The notes under the pieces were generated by a model that did not search any database, was not told the origin of the DNA, and was given only the letters and a program-made list of their open reading frames with translations. Below are positions 1 to 5,275 of a stretch of DNA of 6,753 nt, in pieces. The position numbers were made by a program, and so were the translations under genes. This DNA is from Bryobacterales bacterium (GTDB taxonomy: Bacteria > Acidobacteriota > Terriglobia > Bryobacterales > Bryobacteraceae): the NCBI GenBank assembly GCA_003132865.1, contig PKYZ01000413.1, positions 219 to 6,971 of the forward strand, given 5' to 3'. Position 1 is the first letter of the stretch, and each line of letters opens with the position of its first letter.

Positions 1-3
1 ATA

Positions 4-30
4 AACGCCGATGAACGCCGATTTTCGGCG
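4..30. repeat. short tandem repeat and hairpin at left edge
   Basis: AACGCCGAT occurs twice, at 4-12 and 14-22, separated by one base. The second copy also forms a small hairpin: CGCCGA (16-21) pairs with TCGGCG (25-30) around a TTT loop. No T-run follows, so it is not a standard rho-independent terminator. Downstream, a frame from 15 to about 140 is open and reads AAGAVLSAIREGRRCYAFVA, which looks protein-like but has no start here. It could be the degenerate end of an unknown gene. Low confidence on any function. Confidence 0.4.
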
Positions 31-133
31 GTCTCGCCGCCGGGGCGGTCCTGAGCGCCATCCGAGAAGGCCGCCGATGCTACGCGTTCGTCGCGGACGC
101 GGAGGGCACGGCATCGCCCGCACCAGCCCGCCC

Positions 134-170
134 GTGCGATCCTAGAAGCAAAGGAGACGCAGCGCGATGC
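134..170 (+). repeat. leader sequence shared by both TA modules (copy 1; copy 2 at 494-530)
   Basis: Both antitoxin genes are preceded by closely similar leaders. GTGCGAT begins at 134 and at 494, then comes a related stretch ending in a purine-rich ribosome binding site (AAGGAG or GGGAGG) and AGCGC just before ATGCC. The two starts lie 359 bp apart. Together with the similarity of the two antitoxins and of the two toxin starts, this shows tandem related modules. Protein divergence is large, so this is either an old duplication or tandem acquisition of related modules. Confidence 0.6.
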
Positions 171-424
171 CAATTCGTGGAGAAAAGGGCAGCGGCGCCC
201 CGGCTACCGCCTCCGACCTGGAATCCCTGGCTATCAAGGGCCGGGTTCGAGCGGAAGGCGTGGACCTTAGCCCGGCGGAAGGAAAGATCCTGCAAGATCC
301 GGACTGGATCACCGAGGACGAGGCCGACGCGATCATGGCCGAACGGATCTACCGGAGAGAAGCGGACCGCGCCAAGCCCCTGCGGGAGTATCTGAGAGAA
401 CGTGGCATCACAGTGGACGGTTGA
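167..424 (+). CDS. antitoxin-like protein of a RelE/ParE-type module (copy 1)
   Basis: This is a small acidic 85-residue protein that I take to be the antitoxin of a type II TA module, because the sequence after it encodes the start of a RelE/ParE-like toxin. The start at 167 is supported by AAGGAG at 151-156. The central part reads LSPAEGKILQDPDWITEDEA and is followed by a charged helical C-terminus (residues about 55-85). The same arrangement (LSAAEKKLLKDRDWIDEEEA) recurs in the gene at 526-759, so the two are paralogues. In known TA systems such proteins bind and neutralise the toxin and repress the operon; that role is inferred from context. No named family could be assigned. The gene appears intact although its toxin is not. 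Confidence 0.75.
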   Translation: MPIRGEKGSGAPATASDLESLAIKGRVRAEGVDLSPAEGKILQDPDWITEDEADAIMAERIYRREADRAKPLREYLRERGITVDG

Positions 425-493
425 GATCACACCGGCCGCCGGCGCTGGTCTGGAGCAACTCCTGGAAGAGTATCTTGCCGCGCCGAGCTCGCT
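402..493 (+). pseudogene. truncated RelE/ParE-type toxin, N-terminal remnant (copy 1)
   Basis: A frame opening at GTG 402, overlapping the end of the copy 1 antitoxin by 23 bases, reads QWTVEITPAAGAGLEQLLEE. The intact start of the second toxin (from 762) reads RWQVELLPGARAGLMEIL, with W, V, E, P and AGL in the same places. About 30 codons match this toxin pattern, and the sequence then changes directly into the leader of the next antitoxin. The RelE core strands and C-terminal catalytic part are absent, so no active toxin can be made. It would have been an mRNA interferase or gyrase poison, as in that superfamily. The remnant is clear by comparison with copy 2, but its exact right end is approximate. 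Confidence 0.65.
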
Positions 494-525
494 GTGCGAT
501 GCTGAAACAAGGGAGGCCAAGCGCA

Positions 526-759
526 ATGCCCGTCCGCAGGAATGTCGAAACGCACAGCCTCGGCCCGGCCCTCGCGCGCCGGCCGGCCTCCGAGTTCGAA
601 TTGAGCGCCGCGGAAAAAAAGCTCCTCAAAGATCGCGACTGGATCGATGAGGAAGAAGCCGATTTGATTCTCGCCATACGGGAAGAGAAGGAGCACGGCT
701 TGAGAGGTGAAAATATCCGCGACTTCGCCCGGCGTCACGGCCGCGACGTGAAGGACTGA
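526..759 (+). CDS. antitoxin-like protein of a RelE/ParE-type module (copy 2)
   Basis: A 77-residue protein starting at ATG 526, preceded by GGGAGG at 511-516. The frame is open upstream to 421, but the ribosome binding site and alignment to copy 1 (MPIRG against MPVRR) favour 526. Residues about 24-45 (LSAAEKKLLKDRDWIDEEEA) match the paralogue at 167-424. The C-terminus is rich in charged residues and probably helical, the usual toxin-wrapping part of antitoxins. The stop at 757-759 is two bases before the GTG of the toxin frame, an operon spacing expected of a TA pair. The antitoxin role is inferred from position and from the paralogue; no named family was recognised. Confidence 0.75.
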   Translation: MPVRRNVETHSLGPALARRPASEFELSAAEKKLLKDRDWIDEEEADLILAIREEKEHGLRGENIRDFARRHGRDVKD

Positions 760-761
760 GC

Positions 762-1059
762 GTGGCGGTGACAGGGCGCTGGCAAGTAGAATTGCTGCCC
801 GGCGCCAGAGCGGGCCTCATGGAAATCCTCCAGGATCACGGCGACGATGCCTTCGATCAGGCGCTCAACGACATCCTGGCTCTCGAAGACGACCCCACGC
901 CGGAAGACGCGGAACACCAGAGACCATTACCGCATCTACATCTGCCGTTCACTCTACCGTGCCGTATACCGCGTGCTTTTCGGGAAGCGAATCGTGCTCG
1001 TCGAGCGCATCGGGCCGAGAGGTTCAGTGTATTTGAAAGGCGGCTACGTGCGCTGGTAG
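762..1059 (+). pseudogene. RelE/ParE-family toxin with a frameshift (copy 2)
   Basis: The toxin frame starts at GTG 762 and reads RWQVELLPGARAGLMEIL and then ALEDDPTPEDA up to about 909. The natural continuation is in the next frame: RNTRDHYRIYICRSLYRAVY, FGKRIVLVERIGPRGSVY, then KGGYVRW and TAG at 1057-1059. HYRIYI, YRAVYRV and the R-x-x-xR-x-VY ending are the core strands and basic C-terminus of the RelE/ParE superfamily. Joining the two frames after DA gives a protein of about 99 residues, the usual length. The sequence GACGCGGAAC would be in frame if it were GACGCGCGGAAC, so loss of one CG from a CG-rich run explains the break. As written, the product lacks the catalytic strands. A sequencing error is the main alternative. 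Confidence 0.75.
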
Positions 1060-1078
1060 ATCTGGCAAAGAATCTACC
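1055..1078. other. inverted repeat over the toxin stop codon
   Basis: GGTAGAT (1055-1061) and ATCTACC (1072-1078) are perfect 7-base inverted repeats around a 10-base loop. The TAG stop of the toxin frame lies inside the left arm. No T-run follows on either strand, so it is at most a weak transcript-end hairpin. Confidence 0.35.
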
Positions 1079-1124
1079 GCGGATATGAAAAATGGTGATC
1101 GCTTTTCCTTAAGAGGCGCTCACA

Positions 1125-1229
1125 CGTCATGGGGAGCATCACGCGCTCGTACTGGGGCGGGCGGTACGGGCCGCGCAGCAGGTCGGCGATTTGCCAGATC
1201 AGGTTCGCAAAGTAGTTGTGGTCAGACAT
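1125..1229 (-). pseudogene. hsdM: N-terminal fragment of type I restriction methyltransferase subunit M
   Basis: Read on the - strand from ATG at 1229, 35 codons give HNYFANLIWQIADLLRG and then YRPPQYERVMLPMT. This is the conserved start of HsdM, the DNA adenine methyltransferase subunit of type I R-M systems, whose N-terminal helical domain carries a pattern like FIWxIADLLRG...YGKVILPFTVLRR. After MT the frame leaves the family: ERLLRKSDHHFSYPR and a stop at 1074. The methyltransferase domain (a protein normally near 500 residues or more) and hsdS/hsdR are absent. GGGAG (reverse complement of 1242-1246) lies 12 bases before the start, so the original gene front is preserved. This is a relic with no enzymatic role; the break is at about 1124. 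Confidence 0.8.
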
Positions 1230-1379
1230 TGATCCGGTCGGCTCCCAGAACGTCGTGCTCGATATTATTCTGTTTCTGGCGCGTCGGCAGCACGCCACTA
1301 TACATCTTCACACATCGCCGAGCCTACGGTGACCGGGAGGTACACAAATCGCGAATTTGCTCGGAAACCCACACCGCCG
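1230..1379. other. spacer between higA and the hsdM fragment
   Basis: This spacer contains no ORF I can support. On the - strand it is the leader of the hsdM fragment, with GGGAG near the start and AT-richer words (TATAGT, TAATAT) that could be -10 elements. I see no matching -35 at a convincing distance. Confidence 0.3.
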
Positions 1380-1682
1380 CTACGCACCAACCTCGCCAAT
1401 GGGCTGAAACCGCCACACGCGGATCTTCCCCTCGCGCTTTCGGGTTCGCGCAATGTCGTATGAGGCTTGCATCCGCATGAGCGTGTCCATCTTCACGCCG
1501 AAAGCTTTCTCGATGCGCAGCGCCATGTCGCCGGACAGGTCGGCTTTGCCGTTCAGCAAACTGGAAAGGGCGGGGCGCGAGACCTGAAGCGCTTTCGCAG
1601 CGTCCGTAACGGACAGGCCGGCGGGTTCAATGATCTCCGTCCGGATAAAATCGCCGGGATGCGGTGGATCTTTCATGGGCAT
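1380..1682 (-). CDS. higA: HigA family antitoxin (addiction module, XRE type)
   Basis: A 100-residue protein on the - strand starting MPMKDPPHPGDFIRTEIIEP, the hallmark start of HigA antitoxins. It continues with a helix-turn-helix of XRE type at residues about 24-45 (LSVTDAAKALQVSRPALSSL) and LNGKADLSGDMALRIEKAFG. The last third (residues 68-100) is the basic tail RMQASYDIARTRKREGKIRV followed by FQPIGEV. HigA normally neutralises the ribosome-dependent mRNA interferase HigB and represses the higBA promoter. higB usually lies just upstream, but here 1683 onward on the - strand shows no HigB sequence, so this is a solitary antitoxin. The frame is open far upstream to 2030, but family alignment sets the start at 1682 (or the second Met at 1676). 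ATG 1682 overlaps ATG 1681 of the opposite strand. The gene looks intact. Confidence 0.88.
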   Translation of the reverse strand: MPMKDPPHPGDFIRTEIIEPAGLSVTDAAKALQVSRPALSSLLNGKADLSGDMALRIEKAFGVKMDTLMRMQASYDIARTRKREGKIRVWRFQPIGEVGA

Positions 1683-1903
1683 GGTTGGCAGGCGTGTGGA
1701 AGTCCATTTCACCCCCGAGCAGGAAGCGCGGCTTTCGTGGCACCGACACTGAACAATTGGTGAAAGATGCCGCCTTGCGGCTGCTGCAGGACGACGCCCG
1801 TCTTCGTGAAGGCGTGAAACGTGGCATCGCCGCTGCCGAACGCGGCGAGTTCGTGGAGCACGCGGAAGACTGGGCCAACGTCGAGAAGATATTGCAATCC
1901 TGA
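1681..1903 (+). pseudogene. antitoxin of a ParE-type module, frameshifted
   Basis: From ATG 1681 (or GTG 1696) the + strand reads RRVEVHFTPEQEARLS and then runs out of frame to TGA at 1750-1752. The next frame carries the rest: GTDTEQLVKDAALRLLQDDA, RLREGVKRGIAAAERGEFVE and a stop at 1901-1903. Joined, this is a typical small antitoxin paired with ParE toxins: an N-terminal strand with FTPEQEARL, a linker, then LVKDAALRLL and an acidic tail. The stretch normally between ARLS and GTD appears to be missing, consistent with a small frameshifting deletion near 1733-1739. Only the N-terminal or the C-terminal half could be made. The stop overlaps the ATG of the toxin stub (TGATG), as in an intact operon. 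Assignment rests on remembered family pattern, not on a search. Confidence 0.65.
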
Positions 1904-1926
1904 TGCGCTTGCGATGGACGGTGCCT
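1903..1926 (+). pseudogene. N-terminal stub of a ParE-family toxin
   Basis: ATG 1903 overlaps the stop of the preceding antitoxin (TGATG) and encodes MRLRWTVP, like the usual beginning of ParE toxins (RLRWT-x-P). After about eight codons the sequence turns into unrelated residues (LVNIDPDTGVWPF) and stops at 2023-2025. The toxin body is gone, so a deletion or replacement breakpoint lies near 1926. With so few residues the call depends on the position after an antitoxin. Confidence 0.45.
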
Positions 1927-1982
1927 CTGGTTAACATTGACCCTGATACTGGAGTTTGGCCATTTTGTGTGGGGCAGGCCCC

Positions 1983-2022
1983 CGACCTGCGACCCGACCT
2001 GCGCGGGTCCCCTGGACCCGCG
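1983..2022. repeat. G+C-rich hairpin with short direct repeats
   Basis: CGACCTGCG occurs at 1983-1991 and 1995-2003. Overlapping the second copy, CGCGGGTCC (2002-2010) and GGACCCGCG (2014-2022) form a perfect 9-bp stem with a CCT loop. No T-run follows on the + strand. It looks like a dispersed palindromic repeat of REP type, but only one copy is in this window. Confidence 0.6.
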
Positions 2023-2024
2023 TA

Positions 2025-2174
2025 AATCAAGGTTGCTCTTGATAGACACGTGAGCGAACGGAACGGTTTCTTCGGGATGCCGACATTCAGATGGATTCAG
2101 CCCTTGAACCTCCAGTTCAACGTTGACCTGCCAAACCAATCGGGGTTACGCTTGATAGACGCGTGAGCGAACGG
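2025..2174. repeat. 37-bp direct repeat, two copies 113 bp apart
   Basis: Copies at 2025-2061 and 2138-2174 match at 32 of 37 positions. The shared core is CTTGATAGAC, one variable base, then CGTGAGCGAACGG. Between the copies, TTGAAC (2104-2109) and GTTCAA (2115-2120) form a small inverted repeat. In one frame both copies read LDR-H/R-VSER, so they might be remnants of a repeated coding sequence. The role is unknown; they could equally be recombination scars or regulatory iterons ahead of the GHKL gene. Confidence 0.65.
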
Positions 2175-2263
2175 GCAGCAGGTGGTGTACTCGCCGACGC
2201 TGGCCGCAACGAAGCCGCGAAGCGCAGAGCTTTCACAGCCCGGCTCGGAGGTACTTCAGCGGA

Positions 2264-3907
2264 ATGAATGAACAAGCGCCGGAGCGAGCGCACGAACTGG
2301 ATCCGCCACTCACCCACCTGAGCGCCTCGGGGACGGTTAAAACTGACGACATCTTCGCAGCCCAGAAGATCATCGCCGACATCAGCTCGGGAATCTATCG
2401 GTCTCCAGCCGCGGCCCTCAAGGAACTCGTCGCGAACGCCTACGACGCCGATGCCAGGCGCGTCACGATTACCACCGATCCACCACGCTTCCGGACCTTG
2501 ACCGTCGAGGACAACGGTTCGGGAATGACCATCGGTATTTTCTTGGATGTGCTCAAGCACATTGGCGGTAGCCGTAAGCGCATCGCCGAGGATACCAGCA
2601 CAGTTTTCCAGCGTAAACTCATAGGCCGTATCGGCATCGGCCTACTTGCGGTAGCCCAGCTAGGAAATCGCTTCTACGTGTCCTCCAGCGTCAAGAACAA
2701 TGGCACAAAGTTCATAGCGGAGGTAAGCCTCGATTCATTCCACAAAGATGAACCGGCTTTGAGGACAATGGGCGGTGACACCGAAAAGGTGCATCTCGGT
2801 GCGATACGGTACGTCGACGACATTCCGGAGCGCGAAGATGTGCAGTATACAGTGATAACAATTCCCGATGCCAAAGAAGGGCTTATCAGTGAGTTCACGG
2901 GTCTAGTCCGCCGCGCCGTTGGCGCAACAGAGGCGTTGGAGATTGGCAAATCAGTCATAAAGGACTACTCTGACCTGGTTCGCGTCGTGCAGTCGGCAAA
3001 CCGCGCAGACCTCGTCTTGGACGGCTACTACTACATGCTTTGGGAACTCGGACTGCTTTGCCCCCTCAACTACATTGGCAAGGACCCCTTCAGCGCACCC
3101 GGCCGGAATATCGACGGTGAGCCAATCGATCTGCCTAGAGTCGACAGCTTCGAGCTTATCGTTGACGGCATCTCCCTGCGTCGTCCCCAGTATTTTCCCA
3201 ATCCACAGGCCAATGGCTACGCAAGCCCTGATCCCAAAGCATACCCTGTGCACTTCGACGAGGAGGTCGCAGGCAGACGCTTATCGGTTACCGGATACAT
3301 CTACGTCCAACAGCCAAGGATTCGCCCTGAAGAACTCAAGGGAGTTCATATTCGGATCAGGAACGTTGGTGTAGGCATGTACGACAAGTCGTGGTTAGGA
3401 TATCCATTCGATGAAGGTATGAAGTTCGGCCAGGTCACGGGAGAACTTATCGTAAGAGAAGGGCTGGAATCCGCGTTAAATATCGATCGGGACAGCTTTC
3501 GTGAAACGGACGTCCACTATCAGGCACTCCGTGCCTACTTGTGGGACATGCTGCGAACCGTTGTATTTCCAGATTTCAAGGCTCGGCAGCTAAGATTCCG
3601 ACAGAGCCGAAAGAAACACGCCCAGCAAACGGCGGCGGACCCGTTCCTAGTCGCGCTAGCTGAACTATCGGCTGGCACAATTGACCCAAATTCAGAAAAT
3701 GTGGACGGATTCAGTGATGTCGCCGATAAGTTGAAGGTGAGCGAGCAGGAACTCATGCAGATTGCGCGGGAATTCGCCCTCACTGAGGATCTGTCGCGCC
3801 CCTTCAAGCGCGTCCTGCTGGCTTTGGCAGCGAGTGAACTTCTGGTGGACTACCCCGGAACCGATCTGATGCCCCTGTATCGCGCGCTTGCAGCAGCGAT
3901 TTATTAG
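2264..3907 (+). CDS. GHKL-fold ATPase (Hsp90/MutL-like), uncharacterised
   Basis: An intact 547-residue cytoplasmic protein with the Bergerat ATP-binding fold. Motif I is ELVANAYDADA, with E54, N58 and D61. Motif II is VEDNGSGM (D83, G85, G87). Motif III is the glycine-rich lid GRIGIG (121-126). Residues about 343-440 form a second conserved block: GYIYVQQPRIRPEEL, VHIRIRNVGVGMYDKS and ALNIDRDSF, recalling the middle, S5-like domain of Hsp90 and MutL proteins, followed by a helical C-terminus. These motifs predict ATP binding and hydrolysis with a clamp-like movement; the target is unknown. Standalone GHKL ATPases of this layout occur in defence islands, and the setting fits, but no partner gene is adjacent in the same direction. 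GGAGG at 2247-2251 is 12 bases before ATG 2264. No signal peptide or membrane segment is visible. Its G+C content seems lower than that of the left part, suggesting separate transfer. Confidence 0.85.
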   Translation: MNEQAPERAHELDPPLTHLSASGTVKTDDIFAAQKIIADISSGIYRSPAAALKELVANAYDADARRVTITTDPPRFRTLTVEDNGSGMTIGIFLDVLKHIGGSRKRIAEDTSTVFQRKLIGRIGIGLLAVAQLGNRFYVSSSVKNNGTKFIAEVSLDSFHKDEPALRTMGGDTEKVHLGAIRYVDDIPEREDVQYTVITIPDAKEGLISEFTGLVRRAVGATEALEIGKSVIKDYSDLVRVVQSANRADLVLDGYYYMLWELGLLCPLNYIGKDPFSAPGRNIDGEPIDLPRVDSFELIVDGISLRRPQYFPNPQANGYASPDPKAYPVHFDEEVAGRRLSVTGYIYVQQPRIRPEELKGVHIRIRNVGVGMYDKSWLGYPFDEGMKFGQVTGELIVREGLESALNIDRDSFRETDVHYQALRAYLWDMLRTVVFPDFKARQLRFRQSRKKHAQQTAADPFLVALAELSAGTIDPNSENVDGFSDVADKLKVSEQELMQIAREFALTEDLSRPFKRVLLALAASELLVDYPGTDLMPLYRALAAAIY

Positions 3908-4028
3908 ATCGCTTTGGCTCATTCGGCCCAATGAACCCAATCGTTAACGTCGTCAAACAACTTTCAACGGAAGCAATTCAAGATTTCCGATACCGCACGA
4001 AGGTCGGATCTTGCCCGCATTAGCCCGC
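3908..4028. other. short convergent intergenic region
   Basis: This lies between the ends of two convergent genes. The only structure seen is the 8-bp palindrome CGTTAACG at 3942-3949. No hairpin with a T-run is present on either strand. Confidence 0.3.
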
Positions 4029-4595
4029 TCACCGTCGGGGAAGCACCTTACGGTCTGATCGCTGCGCGAGGCTGGTCTGGGGTAAAGACGTGGCGGAGCA
4101 CAGCGGGCGAGACCGCCTACTTCCTTTTGTCTTTCCTCCCACGCTCGCGCACGACATACAGGCACTAGTCAAGTTTGCCATTGCGAACGAATCGGCGTCC
4201 GCATGCTGTAGCAGAACGCCGAAGTACTTCACCCGCGGCACGGTCGTTTCGAGAATGCCCTCCCGCCGAAGGCCCCACGAGTGCTGACGCCAGAGACCGT
4301 CATCACTGAGCGAGTACCCGGTACCGATCCCGACGAGTTCGTGCCGCTCCTCGGTCCAGATTTCGGCCACGTTTCTGTGACATCGACCCTCCCTCATGGT
4401 CCTTGGCACTACCGGCCCGGCCATGACGAAGCCGCCATCAATCAAGACCGGCAACGCTGCATCAGGGCCTGGGGGCGCGACCAGGTGTGTGCCCCCAAGG
4501 CCGAGCAGTAGCCCCCTCAACATCTCAAGGTCGGGCTGTTGCCCCGCTGCTTCGCGAAAACGGCGGTCTAGGAGACGCCTTTGCATTTCGGTCAC
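4029..4595 (-). CDS. conserved hypothetical protein with a probable read-on C-terminus
   Basis: The - strand frame starts at GTG 4595, chosen because GGAGG (reverse complement of 4603-4607) is seven bases upstream; ATG 4586 would be too far. Residues 1-35 are helical and basic (MTEMQRRLLDRRFREAAGQQ). Residues 36-142 look like a conserved soluble domain, with CHRNVAEIW at 72-80, GIGTGYSLSDDGLWRQHSWG at 89-108 and LETTVPRVKYFGV at 115-127. I recall similar uncharacterised proteins with this WRQHSWG...ETT...YFG pattern, but no function. They tend to end soon after the ANL seen here at 140-142. In this gene a TAG lies two bases out of phase right after that point, and the frame runs on for 46 residues of unrelated composition. 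A 3' frameshift probably lengthened it. It is convergent with the GHKL gene, so the two are not one operon. Confidence 0.6.
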   Translation of the reverse strand: MTEMQRRLLDRRFREAAGQQPDLEMLRGLLLGLGGTHLVAPPGPDAALPVLIDGGFVMAGPVVPRTMREGRCHRNVAEIWTEERHELVGIGTGYSLSDDGLWRQHSWGLRREGILETTVPRVKYFGVLLQHADADSFAMANLTSACMSCASVGGKTKGSRRSRPLCSATSLPQTSLAQRSDRKVLPRR

Positions 4596-4913
4596 GACGA
4601 AACCTCCGGCCCAGGGAAGGCAACCCGCTGATCGTGACCCTCACTCTGAGGGTGCCAGGTCGCTGCCTTGCGAGCCGGAGTTCGGCGCGCGCGGAGAAGC
4701 GCCTCCGACCCGGGCATGGGATCGAGCGCCTGCGAACGGCCATCTACTCGGAAAGCCTCCAGTCCAGGCCACCAGGCTGACGACGAGTCGGAGCACTCCG
4801 CCAAATCGGGGGGGCACCATTGTCGGCCAGGGCGAAACCACCTATGCGACGGACCGCCTAGCATCCAGTGGTGCATATTCCAAGAATAGCCGGCGCGGTC
4901 CGCTTTAACAAGA
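4596..4913. other. stretch without a recognisable gene
   Basis: Several frames are open here because of the high G+C content, but none reads like a protein family I know. One - strand frame (4876 down to 4592) ends with a GTGA overlap at the start of the hypothetical gene, which would suit a coupled upstream gene. Its composition is rich in W, P, R and S without pattern, so I did not call it. The region separates the hypothetical gene from the divergent XRE/HNH cassette and should contain promoters for both directions. Confidence 0.35.
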
Positions 4914-4931
4914 TGTTCTTTTTAAAGAACA
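4914..4931. promoter_or_regulatory. perfect palindrome, probable operator of the XRE regulator
   Basis: TGTTCTTTTTAAAGAACA is a perfect inverted repeat of two 8-base arms around TT. It stands out as an AT-rich island 36 bases before ATG 4967 of the XRE gene. XRE-family repressors commonly bind short palindromes at their own promoters, so autoregulation of the XRE/HNH cassette is the likely role. AT-rich words in and around it (TTTAAC, TTTAAA) may be promoter elements. The palindrome is seen directly; its binding partner is inferred. Confidence 0.7.
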
Positions 4932-4966
4932 CGCAGTCCTCGTTCCTTCTGTTACACAGGATGGGA

Positions 4967-5275
4967 ATGGCGGTCAAGTCCAGGAAGCGACCATCGCGGA
5001 ATATTATCGGGAAGCGGGTCAGGGAAGCCCGGCGTCGGTGCGATCCGCCGTTGACCCAAGATGAATTGGCCGGGAGGTTGGCGCGCGAAGGCGTCCAGCT
5101 AGACAGGGTAGCCTTAGCGAAAGTTGAAGGCGGCCTCCGCTCCGCATTCGATTTTGAAGTGAAAGGTTTGGCCGCGGTACTCAAGGTTGGCGCCAATTGG
5201 CTATTGGGAAGCGACGCGAGCACCCCGCCAACCGGCAATAGAACACCACAACAGCGCGGAAAGGCGCGCGCGTGA
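4967..5275 (+). CDS. XRE-family helix-turn-helix regulator
   Basis: A 102-residue DNA-binding protein, probably a repressor. Residues 11-40 (RNIIGKRVREARRRCDPPLT and QDELAGRLAR) form helices 1 and 2. Residues 44-56 (QLDRVALAKVEGG) cover the recognition helix, and FDFEVKGLAAVLKVGANWLL closes the five-helix fold. The tail after GS is a flexible, basic, Pro/Gln-rich extension. The frame is open up to 4868, but the palindrome at 4914-4931 and family alignment put the start at ATG 4961 or 4967; AGG at 4958-4960 is best spaced for 4967. Its stop overlaps GTG 5272 (GTGA), and the HNH nuclease follows 103 bases later on the same strand. The likely role is to control that nuclease, as controller proteins do in R-M systems; this is inference. 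The gene appears intact. Confidence 0.85.
   Translation: MAVKSRKRPSRNIIGKRVREARRRCDPPLTQDELAGRLAREGVQLDRVALAKVEGGLRSAFDFEVKGLAAVLKVGANWLLGSDASTPPTGNRTPQQRGKARA

Larger units (their letters stand above)
1927..2263. other. gene-free stretch rich in repeats before the GHKL gene
   Basis: No gene of recognisable family is present. The left part (1975-2022) is very G+C rich and holds a strong hairpin and short direct repeats; the right part holds a 37-bp repeat in two copies. A short frame from GTG 2163 to TGA 2265-2267 (34 codons) ends in an ATGA overlap with the GHKL start. It could be a small upstream ORF, but its composition is uninformative. I see no convincing sigma-70 promoter for the GHKL gene. 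Confidence 0.4.

Noticed and set aside
1085..1480. Long + strand frame of 131 codons
   Set aside because: It runs antisense to the hsdM fragment and the higA C-terminus, whose - strand translations match known families. The + strand product has no family pattern.
1683..2030. N-terminal extension of higA and possible HigB remnant upstream of it
   Set aside because: The extension reads as unstructured Arg-rich sequence opposite the + strand antitoxin. A GGEMDFH string in another frame recalled the HigB end, but no other HigB motif is present.
2025..2174. CRISPR array
   Set aside because: Only two imperfect repeat copies with a 76-bp spacing, no third copy and no cas gene.
4592..4876. - strand frame of 94 codons ending in a GTGA overlap with the hypothetical gene
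   Set aside because: The overlap is attractive, but the product has no recognisable pattern and the start is arbitrary. Kept only as a remark.
4396..4908. Long + strand frame of 170 codons over the hypothetical gene start
   Set aside because: It is antisense to a frame with a good ribosome binding site and protein-like motifs, and its composition is random Pro/Arg/Ser.
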